Shown piece by piece: positions 8,456 through 17,394 of a DNA stretch of 64,000 nt. The notes under the pieces were generated by a model, which worked only from the letters and a program-made list of their open reading frames with translations, did no database searches and was not told where the DNA came from. Where the stretch lies: positions 372,001 to 436,000 of the forward strand of contig JADKJW010000002.1 of NCBI GenBank assembly GCA_016720835.1, read 5' to 3'. Positions within the stretch are counted from its first letter, which is position 1; every line of letters begins with the position of its first letter. The DNA comes from Ignavibacteria bacterium (GTDB lineage: Bacteria; Bacteroidota; Ignavibacteria; SZUA-365). The translations under genes were made by a program, and so were the position numbers.

Positions 8456-9495
8456 TCGCGCGCAACATCGACGCCTTCGCGCCCATGCGCATCGCCGACG
8501 CGGGCGGCTGGACGGACACCTGGTTCGCCAAACACGGCGCGGTCCTCAATATCGCCGTGTCTCCCGGCGTGCACGTCGCGCTCCGCGCGCGCGCGCGCCA
8601 CGCCAATGACCCGCCGGTTGTTCTTCATCCCGGCGCGCGGGAGGACGCGTACCGCTACGAGCCGCGCGGGGGGCTGAGCGGCGGACATCCCCTGCTGGAA
8701 GCGGCCATTGATTTCATGGGCATTCCCGAAGGCGTCCGCGCGGACATCCGTATCGAGGCGGAAATCCCGCCGGGCGCATCCACCGGCACCTCGGCGTCGG
8801 TCACGGTCGCCCTGCTCGCCGCGCTCGCCCGTCTGCACGGCAGGGCGTTCACGCCCGACGGCCTCGCCCGTTCCGCGCATCACGTCGAGATGGATCTGCT
8901 CGGCTGGCAATGCGGCGTGCAGGATCAGATCGCCGCGGCGCACGGCGGCATCAGCTTCATCACCATCTCCGCATTCCCGGATGCGCGGGTCGAACGCCTC
9001 GCCGTGCGCGCCGAGGTGCTCCACGACCTCGAGCAGCGGCTCCTGCTCGTGTATCTCGGCACGTCGCACCGGTCCTCGGAGGTGCATCGCATGGTCATCG
9101 CCGATCTCGAGGGAGAAGGTCCGGACTCGCCACGCCTCGATGCGCTGCGCCGCTGTGCCCGCGACGCTCGAGACGCCCTGTTCGAGGGCGATCTCTCGCG
9201 CTTCGGCCGCGCTCTGACGGAAAATACCGACGCGCAGGAGCGCCTGCATCCCGGCCTGGTCGGACAGGCCGCGCGACGCCTCATCGGGATCGCATCCACG
9301 TGTGGCGCCGCCGGATGGAAGGTCAATGGCGCCGGCGGCGAAGGAGGCTCGGTCACGCTGCTGTGCGGTGATGGCCCCGGCCACGCGCAGCGCGTGATCG
9401 AGGCCATCGAGGCGGAGGAGGGCCCGCACCGTGTGATACCCGTCCGGCTCAGCCCGGAGGGCGTTCGCGTATCGGAAACGACCGCGGAATCATGA
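8452..9495 (+). CDS. GHMP-family sugar kinase
   Basis: A 347-residue cytoplasmic kinase. The N terminus has the family block APMRIADAGGWTD; the ATP loop is PPGASTGTSAS (about 106-116); the C-terminal motif is NGAGGEGG (about 286-293). These fit the branch of D-glycero-D-manno-heptose 7-phosphate kinase (HddA-like) and L-fucokinase-like enzymes, which phosphorylate sugars used for nucleotide-sugar synthesis. The specific sugar cannot be read from sequence. It is the last gene of the four-gene operon (ATGA overlap at 8452-8455), which suggests it supplies an activated sugar for the envelope product handled by CapA and its partners. Confidence 0.85.
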   Translation: MIARNIDAFAPMRIADAGGWTDTWFAKHGAVLNIAVSPGVHVALRARARHANDPPVVLHPGAREDAYRYEPRGGLSGGHPLLEAAIDFMGIPEGVRADIRIEAEIPPGASTGTSASVTVALLAALARLHGRAFTPDGLARSAHHVEMDLLGWQCGVQDQIAAAHGGISFITISAFPDARVERLAVRAEVLHDLEQRLLLVYLGTSHRSSEVHRMVIADLEGEGPDSPRLDALRRCARDARDALFEGDLSRFGRALTENTDAQERLHPGLVGQAARRLIGIASTCGAAGWKVNGAGGEGGSVTLLCGDGPGHAQRVIEAIEAEEGPHRVIPVRLSPEGVRVSETTAES

Positions 9496-9498
9496 GGG

Positions 9499-9527
9499 CG
9501 CCCGCGTCACCGGACGTTCCGCGGGCG
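9499..9527. terminator. GC hairpin between convergent genes, possible terminator
   Basis: An 8-base perfect inverted repeat (9499-9506 CGCCCGCG with 9520-9527) with a 13-base loop lies just after the kinase stop and before the end of the convergent hybrid kinase gene. There is no T-run, so it is only a candidate; it could be incidental in such GC-rich DNA. Confidence 0.3.
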
Positions 9528-9564
9528 GGACGGAGCGCCCGCGCGCCGCGCACCCGGGTTGCGC

Positions 9565-12500
9565 TCACGAGACCATCGCGGCGTCTTCCACGATCATCGA
9601 TTGCACCAGCTCCGTGAGCTTGGCGATCTGGAAGGGTTTGGTGAGAAACGCGTCGCATCCCGCATTGACCGCGTTCTTTCTGTCGAGTTCGAACGCGTGT
9701 CCGGTGAGCGCGATGATGGGGAGATTCCTGCACTGCTCGGACGAACGGAGATGACGGGTGAGCTGCAGACCGTCCATCTCGCCCGGAATCGACAAATCCA
9801 TCAGGACCAGTTCGATCGGCTTCGAGTTCAGGATGATCAACGCCTCGTCCGCGCTCTCCGCGAAGTACACGGTGTAGTAGCGCGAGAGCAGCACGTTCAT
9901 CAGCGACTGGGTCGGACCGTCGTCCTCGACGACAAGGATGCTGATATCCTTGCGGACATTGGGAACGAACGCCTCCCCCGCCGGGGCGGACGCGGCGGAT
10001 GCGACGTCCTCCGGAACGCATTCGCGCAGCGGGAAGTGCATCGTCACCGTGGTGCCGCCGCCCTTCATGCTCTCGACGTCGATGGTGCCGCCGTTCTGCT
10101 GCACGTATTGACGGGTGAGCGAAAGGCCGAGGCCGATGCCGTCGAAGGGGCGCGTGTAGGCCGCGTCTTCCTGGGAGAAGACCGAGAAGATCTCGGGAAG
10201 GTACTCGCGCGATATTCCGACCCCGGTATCCGTTATCGAGACGCACGCCGACGCGTCGTCGCGATACACCTGGATGGAGACGCCTCCCTCCGAGGTGAAT
10301 TTGATCGCGTTGTCGATCACGTTCGCGAGGGCCTGGTCAAGGCTGTACGCGTCCGCGAAGATGGGCGCGCTCTCCGTCTCGGAGCTTTCCGCGAGCAGCA
10401 GGTTGCGGTCCCTGGCGAGCGGCTGGTAATCGTTCACGATTTTCCGGACATGCTCCACCAGGTCGATGGGCTGGCAGGACAGGCGGAACGTGCCCGCCTG
10501 CAGGCTCGAAATGTTCAGAATCAGCTCGACGGTCCGCATCAGCCGTTCGCTCGCCCGTTTGATGCTGTCAAAGTAGCGCTCCTTGTCCGTGTCCTGTTCC
10601 CGCTCGAGTTCCATCTCCAGCAGTTCGGCGAAGCCGATGATGATGTTCAGCGGCGTGCGGATCTCGTGCGAGACGTTGCGCAGGAACGCGTCCTTGAGGC
10701 GGTCCGACTCCTCGGCCTTCTCCTTGGCGCCGATGAGTTCCATTTCCTCCCACTTCCGCTGCGTCACATCGCGCGTGATGGTGATGATCTTGCTGGGCGC
10801 GCCGGAGGCGGTGCGCAGGAGCGAAAACGACACTTCCGCGGGGAACGCCGCGCCGTCGCGCAGCATGAGACAGTACTCGCCCCGCCGGTTCTGGCCGTCG
10901 GCGCACAGCGCGGCGATGTCGCTCTGCAGCCGCTCGGCGTCATCGGGATGGACCAGGCAGCAGGCCTCGCGCACCTGGCCGAGCAGGTCCTCCGGAGAAT
11001 CGTACCCGTGCTGCATGGCGGTCTGCCGGTTCACGATCTCGATGACTCCGGCGGTGTCCGTCAACATGATGCCGTCCGGCGACGCCTCGATGAGCCGGCG
11101 GAAGCGCTCTTCGCTCTGGCGCAGGGCTTCGTCCGCGGCCTTGCGACCCGAGATGTCGCGCTGAATCGCGAGGAAGCCGACCACATTCCCACGGTCGTCA
11201 AGGACGGAATCGACCGATGATTCCACGGAGAGCAGCCGCCCGTCGCGCGTCCGGTTGACCATCTCGCCGTGGAACGTTTTTTCCTGGATGATGTTCTCCC
11301 AGAAATTCGTGTCGTGCTCGGGCTCGAGACCGTTGCCCTTCAGGATGCGCGGCGTGGCCTTGTCGAGAACTTCTTCCGCGGTGTAGCCGTAGAGCCGTGT
11401 GAATTCGGGATTGATGAAGGTGAAGATGCCATCGCGGTCCGTCATGAACACGACCTCTCCGGATGCGTCGACGGACGAGCGCAACTGGCGGATGGTTTCG
11501 TCCGCCTTTCGCCATTCGGTGACATCCATGCAGGAGCCGATGAAGCCCGCGAACCCGCCGTCGATCTCCTCGTAGGGCCTGCCGATCTCCGCGATCCAAC
11601 GATACGTGCCGTCGGGACAACGCAGGCGGAATTCCGTGTCGTAGACGCTCTGCTGCTCCAACGCCTTCGCGCGCACGTCGCGGTACCGCGCCCTGTCCTC
11701 GGCGAGGATGTCGTCGTGCCAGGTGGCGTCCAGTTCCTCTTCGAGCGTCGTGCCCCGGAAGCGGAGCCAGGTCTGGTTGAAATACGTGTGACCGCCCGCG
11801 GCGTCGGTCTGCCAGATCATCGTGGGGAAGTCCTCGAGCAGCGTGCGGTAGTGGTTCCGTGATTTGAGCACGGCCTGCTGCGCGTGCCGACGCTCGGTGA
11901 CGTCGCGGAACACGATGACGACGCCCTGCACGCGTCCCTTCTCGTCGCGGATCGGCGACGCGCATTTGTCGATCGGGATGTCCTCCCCCGAGCGCGTGCG
12001 CAGCACCGTATGGTTGGTCATCTCGAGCGGCTGTTTCGTGAGGAGAATCTCGCGCACCACGTCGCCGGCTCCCGAAAGGGTGCTCTGATCCGTCGCCACG
12101 AAAACGGTGCCCACATCCCGCCCGCGCGATTCGTCCATGCTCCATCCCGTGAGACGCTCCGCGATCTTGTTCATGAAGGTGACGCGTCCCCGGTCGTCGG
12201 TGGTGATGACGGCGTCGCCGATGCTGCGGAGGGTCGTGGAGAACCAGCGCTCGCTGTCGCGCACGCGCCGCTCCATGCGGTGCTTGTAGAGCGCGATTTC
12301 GATGGTGGTGTGCAGCTCCCGGCGCTCGAAGGGTTTCAGGATGTACCCGTACGGCTCCGTGATCTTGGCCCGCTCGAGGGTGCGGTCGTCCGCGTACGCG
12401 GTGACGTAGATGATCGGGATGTCGCGCAGCTGCAGCATGTGCTCCGCCGTCGTGATGCCGTCCATGTCCCCCTGCAACATGATGTCCATCAGGACAAGGT

Positions 12501-12648
12501 CGGGCAGGTGCAGCGCGGCGGATGCAAGGGCGCGCTCGCCGGTCGCGACGGAATCGACGACGAAGTACCCGAGGGATGTCAGACGCCGTCGCAGGTCTTC
12601 CGCGACGATGCCTTCGTCCTCAACGACGAGAATGCGTACCGGATCCAT
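9565..12648 (-). CDS. Hybrid sensor histidine kinase: receiver, four PAS, HisKA, HATPase, receiver
   Basis: A 1027-residue cytoplasmic signalling protein with no membrane segment. Residues 1-125 are a receiver domain (ILVVEDEG, phospho-acceptor D55 in LVLMDIML, the lysine in LKPFERREL). Four PAS domains follow (starting near ERWFSTTLRS, NHYRTLLEDF, RQLRSSVDAS and RFRRLIEASP). The kinase core has the H-box LRNVSHEIRTPLN, N-box NVIDNAIKF, G1 DTGVGIS and G2 GIGLGLSL. A C-terminal receiver (ILVVEDDG, VLMDLSIPG, LTKPF) ends the protein. The ATG at 12648 is preceded by GGGAG. It lies 10 bases after the membrane kinase gene, which may phosphorylate its N-terminal receiver; that is an inference. Confidence 0.92.
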   Translation of the reverse strand: MDPVRILVVEDEGIVAEDLRRRLTSLGYFVVDSVATGERALASAALHLPDLVLMDIMLQGDMDGITTAEHMLQLRDIPIIYVTAYADDRTLERAKITEPYGYILKPFERRELHTTIEIALYKHRMERRVRDSERWFSTTLRSIGDAVITTDDRGRVTFMNKIAERLTGWSMDESRGRDVGTVFVATDQSTLSGAGDVVREILLTKQPLEMTNHTVLRTRSGEDIPIDKCASPIRDEKGRVQGVVIVFRDVTERRHAQQAVLKSRNHYRTLLEDFPTMIWQTDAAGGHTYFNQTWLRFRGTTLEEELDATWHDDILAEDRARYRDVRAKALEQQSVYDTEFRLRCPDGTYRWIAEIGRPYEEIDGGFAGFIGSCMDVTEWRKADETIRQLRSSVDASGEVVFMTDRDGIFTFINPEFTRLYGYTAEEVLDKATPRILKGNGLEPEHDTNFWENIIQEKTFHGEMVNRTRDGRLLSVESSVDSVLDDRGNVVGFLAIQRDISGRKAADEALRQSEERFRRLIEASPDGIMLTDTAGVIEIVNRQTAMQHGYDSPEDLLGQVREACCLVHPDDAERLQSDIAALCADGQNRRGEYCLMLRDGAAFPAEVSFSLLRTASGAPSKIITITRDVTQRKWEEMELIGAKEKAEESDRLKDAFLRNVSHEIRTPLNIIIGFAELLEMELEREQDTDKERYFDSIKRASERLMRTVELILNISSLQAGTFRLSCQPIDLVEHVRKIVNDYQPLARDRNLLLAESSETESAPIFADAYSLDQALANVIDNAIKFTSEGGVSIQVYRDDASACVSITDTGVGISREYLPEIFSVFSQEDAAYTRPFDGIGLGLSLTRQYVQQNGGTIDVESMKGGGTTVTMHFPLRECVPEDVASAASAPAGEAFVPNVRKDISILVVEDDGPTQSLMNVLLSRYYTVYFAESADEALIILNSKPIELVLMDLSIPGEMDGLQLTRHLRSSEQCRNLPIIALTGHAFELDRKNAVNAGCDAFLTKPFQIAKLTELVQSMIVEDAAMVS

Positions 12649-12658
12649 GGAGACTCCC

Positions 12659-14104
12659 TTAGTGGTTGGCAAATTCAATGCGGAAGGTCGTGCCGTTGCT
12701 GCCGTCCAACTGTACGGTCCCGCCGAGTTGGCGGATGAGAATGCTGATCAGACGAAGTCCGAGCGTCTTGGAATTCTCCATGCTGATATCCGAAGCCATG
12801 CCGATGCCGTCGTCGGAGACCGTGAGACGGAGTTGTCCTTCATCGCCTCGCGCGAACACCACGCTCAGCTTCCCTTCGCGGCCGTCCGGGAACGCGTATT
12901 TCAGCGCGTTGGAGACCAGCTCGTTGATGATGAGCCCGCAGGGGATGGCGGCGTCGATTCCGAGCGAGACATCCTGCGCGACGACCGTGCAGGTCACGCG
13001 CTCGGTCATGTGGTACGAACGGAACAGCCACGAGGTGATGTTCAGCAGGTAGTCGCCGAAATCGATGAGTGCCAGATCCTTCGACTGGTACAGTTTCTCG
13101 TGTATTACGGCCATCGACCGTACGCGGTTCTCGCTCTCCTTGAAGAGTTCCTGGTCGACGGGATCTTCGATCGTATCGGACTGCAGGCTCAGCAGGCTCG
13201 AAATGACCTGCAGGTTGTTCTTGACGCGGTGATGAATTTCCTTCAGCATCACTTCCTTTTCGCGAAGCGAGTCGCGCAGCCGCTGTTCGTCGCGCTTCTT
13301 TTCGGTGATGTCGCGCACGACCCCCAGCGACGCGCTGCGCATGTAGTACTGGGTGGAGGTGATGGTGATTTCGACATCGAGGACCTCCCCGCTCTTCGTG
13401 CGCAGTTTCGCCTCGAAGCAGGGCGTCACCTGTTCGCCGCGCATGCGCGCTTCGATGTATTGCCTGAACGGGACCCGGCTCTCTTCGGCGATGACGTCGA
13501 GATACGGGATCCTGCGGATGTCCTCGGTGCTGGCGTACCCCGCCAGCTCGCTGAGGGAGCGGTTCGCGAAGACGATCGTGTCATCCTGCAGAATCAGGAT
13601 GCCGTCGCGCGCCTGCATGACCATCGCGGAATACTCCCGCTCGAGTTCGCGCAGTTCCTCCTCCGTGCTTTTCCAGGATTCCTGCGCCTGCTGAAATTTT
13701 TCGTTCTCGATCGCGCGAGCCTGCTCGAGGCCCCTGACGCGCACACGTTCCACCTTGTACATGCCCGCAAGCACGCCGGATGTCGGCAGCAGGGCAAAGA
13801 CCGGGATGATGTGGAGAATGTCGGACGGCACGGCGTTGGCTCCCACGATGAGCAGGAGACAGTGCAGGAAAGTTCCCGCCACACCGGCCACGAAGCCGCC
13901 CTTGATTCCGAACCACCAGCCCGCAAGGGCCGCCGGCACGATCAGAAATACTCCCGACACGACCCCGAAGGTGACCGTGCTCGGAATGAAGAGCAGCGTG
14001 TGAATGGAAAGCGCCCCGATGACGATCACCCACCGCGACCACACGGAGCTGTCCACTCGAGCCAGTCTGGCCTGGTTGTCCAGTACGCCGATCATTTGAT
14101 TCAT
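12659..14104 (-). CDS. Membrane-bound PAS sensor histidine kinase, HisKA_2 family
   Basis: A 481-residue sensor kinase. Residues about 20-120 contain four or five membrane helices (for example WVIVIGALSIHTLLFIP and GFVAGVAGTFLHCLLLIVG). A coiled stretch and a PAS domain (ARDGILILQDDTIVFANRS) follow. The kinase H-box is of the HisKA_2 type, LKEIHHRVKNNLQVISSLL, with N-box INELVSNALKYAF and a short HATPase ending GTTFRIEF. Kinases of this type typically signal to stand-alone or N-terminal receiver domains, which fits the immediately downstream protein beginning with a receiver. The input signal is unknown. Confidence 0.92.
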   Translation of the reverse strand: MNQMIGVLDNQARLARVDSSVWSRWVIVIGALSIHTLLFIPSTVTFGVVSGVFLIVPAALAGWWFGIKGGFVAGVAGTFLHCLLLIVGANAVPSDILHIIPVFALLPTSGVLAGMYKVERVRVRGLEQARAIENEKFQQAQESWKSTEEELRELEREYSAMVMQARDGILILQDDTIVFANRSLSELAGYASTEDIRRIPYLDVIAEESRVPFRQYIEARMRGEQVTPCFEAKLRTKSGEVLDVEITITSTQYYMRSASLGVVRDITEKKRDEQRLRDSLREKEVMLKEIHHRVKNNLQVISSLLSLQSDTIEDPVDQELFKESENRVRSMAVIHEKLYQSKDLALIDFGDYLLNITSWLFRSYHMTERVTCTVVAQDVSLGIDAAIPCGLIINELVSNALKYAFPDGREGKLSVVFARGDEGQLRLTVSDDGIGMASDISMENSKTLGLRLISILIRQLGGTVQLDGSNGTTFRIEFANH

Positions 14105-14739
14105 TATCTATCCCCTTCATTTCGACCGGCATTCCGCCGGTCGGCTTGCGGCGACCGCCTCTCTCATTCCCGAGGCGGGGCGCCGTGTTGTGTGGCAGAT
14201 GGACATTCGCCATCCTCGAGGTACGGGCAGCATCGTCGGCATGCGCCGGCTGCGTAACCCTGTCGAAGCCGTGTGCGTCGTCCTGTACGCCGATCGACCC
14301 GGTATCCTTGCTGATGCACGGAATCCTTCGCGATCGTCTTTTCGATTTTAGACAAGTTGCGTGCCATGGAAACCGGGTATACCGGAAATAAGACATTGAT
14401 TCGTTTTTTCGTCTTTTATTTGGAACACGCCCGAATCATCGTCAATAGAAACAAAGGGGTGCACGACTCTAACAGCCTTGTAAGGAATGGAATGGGAACT
14501 TTTCGTATTTCCGCTCACAAGGCAAAAACTGCAAGAGTGAAGGATTTGCATTGATGCTGGAGGCAACCATCCCGGAGAGTCTCCACCCGATGTCGCACTC
14601 CCGGATCTTCTTTTCATCAGGGAACATTTCCCCGCATCCCGCCGTCGCGGAGGTACCGGACACCTCCATCGGGTGATTTCTTTTGGCGTGTCACCGCGTT
14701 ATGTTGGATACCGGGCATGTTCAATTTCGGCAGGGCGCA
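14105..14739. other. 635-base intergenic region between divergent operons
   Basis: The region separates the sensory operon (minus) from the methionine synthase operon (plus). Bases about 14370-14560 are A+T-rich relative to the rest of the window and probably hold promoters for both sides. Apart from the doubtful 67-codon frame listed separately, I see no gene, tRNA or convincing terminator here. Confidence 0.4.
14164..14367 (-). CDS. Possible small Cys/Arg-rich protein (67 aa), doubtful
   Basis: An ATG-started frame on the same strand as, and 60 bases upstream of, the membrane histidine kinase gene. The predicted product is basic with a central Arg-rich block and a cluster ACRRCCPYLEDGEC containing four cysteines, which could be a small metal-binding knuckle. 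There is no clear ribosome-binding site and no family I recognise. It could equally be a chance frame in the leader of the kinase operon. Confidence 0.25.
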   Translation of the reverse strand: MARNLSKIEKTIAKDSVHQQGYRVDRRTGRRTRLRQGYAAGACRRCCPYLEDGECPSATQHGAPPRE

Positions 14740-15765
14740 ATGCAGACACTCCCCCTCCTCCCCACCACGGTCATCGGCAGCTATTCCTTCCCTCCCTGGC
14801 TGGAGCGTATTCGCGCGCTCGCGGCGCAGGGCGAGATCGACGCCGCACACGCGCGGGAGGCGCACGACTGCGCGGTGAAATCCGCGATCCTCGATCAGGA
14901 ACTCGCCGGGGTGGACATCATTACCGACGGGGAACTGCGCCGGGAAACGATGGTGAACTTCTTCTCCGCGCGCATCGGCGGCTTCGACATGTCGGGAAGG
15001 ATGAAGCCGATCGGCAATCTCGACGAGTCCATCCAGATGCGCGACCCGGTCGTGCGGGAGAAGGTGTTCCCACGTGGCAGCCTCGGCATGGAGACGCATT
15101 TCGCCTTCTTGCAGGAACATGCGCGCCATCGCGTGAAGGTGTGCGTCACCGGACCCCACATGCTCGCCAAACGCGCGACGAACGAATGCTACGCGAACGA
15201 CCGGGACCTGGTGTTCGATCTCGCGGACATCCTCAACATCGAGCTGAAGCGCCTCGTGGTCGCCGGCTGCCGACACATCCAGATCGACGAGCCGATCTGG
15301 GTGGGCTACCCGCAGGACATGCCCTGGCTGCTCGAATCCTTCGCGCGGCTCGTCGACGGCGTCGACGCGACCATCGCCCTGCACACCTGCTACGGCAATT
15401 ATCAGCTGCAGCGCCTCTTCACCGGACAGTACGCGGACCTCTTCCCCGCCCTGCTCGATGCGCCCGCGCAGCAGCTCAGCCTGGAATTCGCGGTGTCGGA
15501 CGGCGAAGGGCTCGAACTGTTCGCGCAGTACCCCACCGACAAAAACATCGTGGTCGGCGTCATCGACGTGAAAAATTCCGAAATCGAAACCCCGGATCTC
15601 GTCGCGCGGCGCATCCGGCAGGCCCTCGAATTCATTGCTCCGGAAAAGCTGATCATCAGTCCCGACTGCGGTATGAAATTCATGCCGCGCGACCGCGCCT
15701 TCGCAAAGCTGCGGGCGATGGTTGATGGCGCCCGCATCGTGCGCCGCGAACTCGGAGCCGCCTGA
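14740..15765 (+). CDS. MetE-core methionine synthase (single catalytic domain)
   Basis: A 341-residue protein corresponding to the C-terminal catalytic half of cobalamin-independent methionine synthase. It keeps the N-terminal TTVIGSYSFP block, the TDGELRRETM segment, the homocysteine-binding IDEP (182-185) and the zinc ligands H215 and C217 (HTCYG), E249 and C310 (SPDCG). It lacks the N-terminal folate-binding half of long MetE, as do archaeal and core-MetE enzymes that use methyl donors other than methyltetrahydropteroyl-triglutamate. The start ATG at 14740 places the first residues directly before the conserved block. Its TGA overlaps the start of the next gene (TGATG). A methyl transfer role unrelated to methionine cannot be excluded given the carbohydrate neighbours. 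Confidence 0.82.
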   Translation: MQTLPLLPTTVIGSYSFPPWLERIRALAAQGEIDAAHAREAHDCAVKSAILDQELAGVDIITDGELRRETMVNFFSARIGGFDMSGRMKPIGNLDESIQMRDPVVREKVFPRGSLGMETHFAFLQEHARHRVKVCVTGPHMLAKRATNECYANDRDLVFDLADILNIELKRLVVAGCRHIQIDEPIWVGYPQDMPWLLESFARLVDGVDATIALHTCYGNYQLQRLFTGQYADLFPALLDAPAQQLSLEFAVSDGEGLELFAQYPTDKNIVVGVIDVKNSEIETPDLVARRIRQALEFIAPEKLIISPDCGMKFMPRDRAFAKLRAMVDGARIVRRELGAA

Positions 15766-17354
15766 TGGATGCCGACCGCGAGACCTCCATCCGCTGCGGC
15801 GACGCGCAGCTCGACGCGCTGTACCCCCGCATCCGCGGCTTCCTGGAACGAAGCGTCACCGAGTACGACCTCATGGGCGCGCGCATACGCGGCTACCGCA
15901 CGCCCGACGCGCCGAGCATCTGGATACGCGATTACTCCGACATGATGCGCGGCTTCAAGTACTTCGAGAAGGATCTGACCAGCGTCGCCACGCATTTCGC
16001 GGAGACGCAGAACGCCCGCGGCTGGCTCTTCGACTACGTCACGATGACGCCGGAGAAAGTCCCCTGCGAACGGGAAAACTGGGCGAAGTACGTCCGCGTC
16101 CCCGTCGAAGCCGACGTCGAGTACCGCTTCGTGAAAGCCGTGCACATGGCCTGGCAGGCCACGGGCGACGACGCCTGGCTGCGCGCGATGCTCCCGCACA
16201 TGGAACGCGCCCTCGCGTACATCATGACCGATCCCTGGCGCTGGGACGCGCGCACCGGCCTCGTGAAACGCGCCTTCACCGTCGACACCTGGGACTTCGA
16301 CTATACCGCGGGACGCCATCCGTGGCTGAATTTCCAGATCGACGAGCACACGTTCTGGGGCGTCATGCACGGCGACAACTCGGGCTACTACGAGGCCTTC
16401 ACGCAGATGGCGCAGTTTTACACACATCTCCGCCGCAGTGAGGCCGCGGGACGCTGGGCCCGCCGCGCGGAGGGTCTGCGCCGCCGCACCAACGCGCTCT
16501 GCTTCAACGGACGCTTCTACGCGCACCGCGTCCCGCTCGTGCCCTGCAGCATCGAGGGCGTGGACGAAGCCGCGCAGCTCAGCCTGAGCAACCCGATGGA
16601 CATCAACCGCGGCATGGCCACGCCGGCGATGGCGCGGAGCATCATCGACGAGTACATGCGGCGCGGCGAGTCGACGAGCGCCTTCGCCCCCTGGTTCAGC
16701 ATCGATCCGGCCTTCCCCGCGGGCATGTTCGGCGAGGAGAAGATCGTGCCCGGCTCCTACTGCAACGGGGGCATCATGCCGCTGGTCGGCGGCGAACTCG
16801 CGCGCGCGGCCTTCGAGCACGGCCGCGAGGAATGGGCAGTCGCCCAGCTCCGGCGCTACGAGGAACTCACGCGCGACGGCAGCTCCTTCCTCTGGTACTT
16901 CCCCGACGGGCGGCATGCGACCATCGAGACGAGCACGAGTCCCGACGCCTCGCCCACCGATTCCTGGGGCTCCTCCGCGATGCTCTACGCGCTGATGGAG
17001 GGACTCGCGGGCATCACCGACGAATCGCTCCTCTATCGCCGGACGCGCATCGCGCCGCGCTGGCCGGCCGCGGGGCGGGATGAAGCACGCGTCGATGCGA
17101 CATACGGCCCATCCGGCGCATCGGTGGGCTACGACTACCTGCATGACGCGGAGGCCCGCACCATCACCCTGCTGTTGCGCGGCAGCACCGAGGCGTCGCT
17201 GCACGTGCTCCTGCCCCCGGGCGCGAAACGGGCGCGCGCCTTCGCCGGGACAAAGGAGTTGCCGGTACGAATCTCCGCTTCCGGCGCGAGCCGCTACGCC
17301 GATTGCGCCCTGCGTGTGCGTGGCACGCGTTCCGTGACCGTCACCTACCGATAA
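15765..17354 (+). CDS. (alpha/alpha)6-barrel glycosidase-like protein
   Basis: A 529-residue protein without signal peptide. The pattern IWIRDYSDMMRGFKYFE near residue 55, repeated helical hairpins and acidic/aromatic blocks such as DTWDFDYTAG, GDNSGYYEAF and SPTDSWGSSAM resemble six-hairpin glycosidases (GH15/GH37/GH63/GH78-type folds). The last 90 residues look like a small beta-sandwich. I cannot assign a GH family or substrate. It starts within the stop of the methionine synthase gene (TGATG) and is followed 40 bases later by a sugar-type symporter, so import of a glycoside followed by cytoplasmic cleavage is a reasonable inference. Confidence 0.65.
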   Translation: MDADRETSIRCGDAQLDALYPRIRGFLERSVTEYDLMGARIRGYRTPDAPSIWIRDYSDMMRGFKYFEKDLTSVATHFAETQNARGWLFDYVTMTPEKVPCERENWAKYVRVPVEADVEYRFVKAVHMAWQATGDDAWLRAMLPHMERALAYIMTDPWRWDARTGLVKRAFTVDTWDFDYTAGRHPWLNFQIDEHTFWGVMHGDNSGYYEAFTQMAQFYTHLRRSEAAGRWARRAEGLRRRTNALCFNGRFYAHRVPLVPCSIEGVDEAAQLSLSNPMDINRGMATPAMARSIIDEYMRRGESTSAFAPWFSIDPAFPAGMFGEEKIVPGSYCNGGIMPLVGGELARAAFEHGREEWAVAQLRRYEELTRDGSSFLWYFPDGRHATIETSTSPDASPTDSWGSSAMLYALMEGLAGITDESLLYRRTRIAPRWPAAGRDEARVDATYGPSGASVGYDYLHDAEARTITLLLRGSTEASLHVLLPPGAKRARAFAGTKELPVRISASGASRYADCALRVRGTRSVTVTYR

Positions 17355-17394
17355 CCGCCACGAATGTCCGCCCGCGGCGGACCGGAGTCTGCGC

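Noticed and set aside
14348..14617. Minus-strand frame of 89 codons in the intergenic region
   Set aside because: No ribosome-binding site, composition unlike neighbouring proteins and it crosses the presumed promoter zone.
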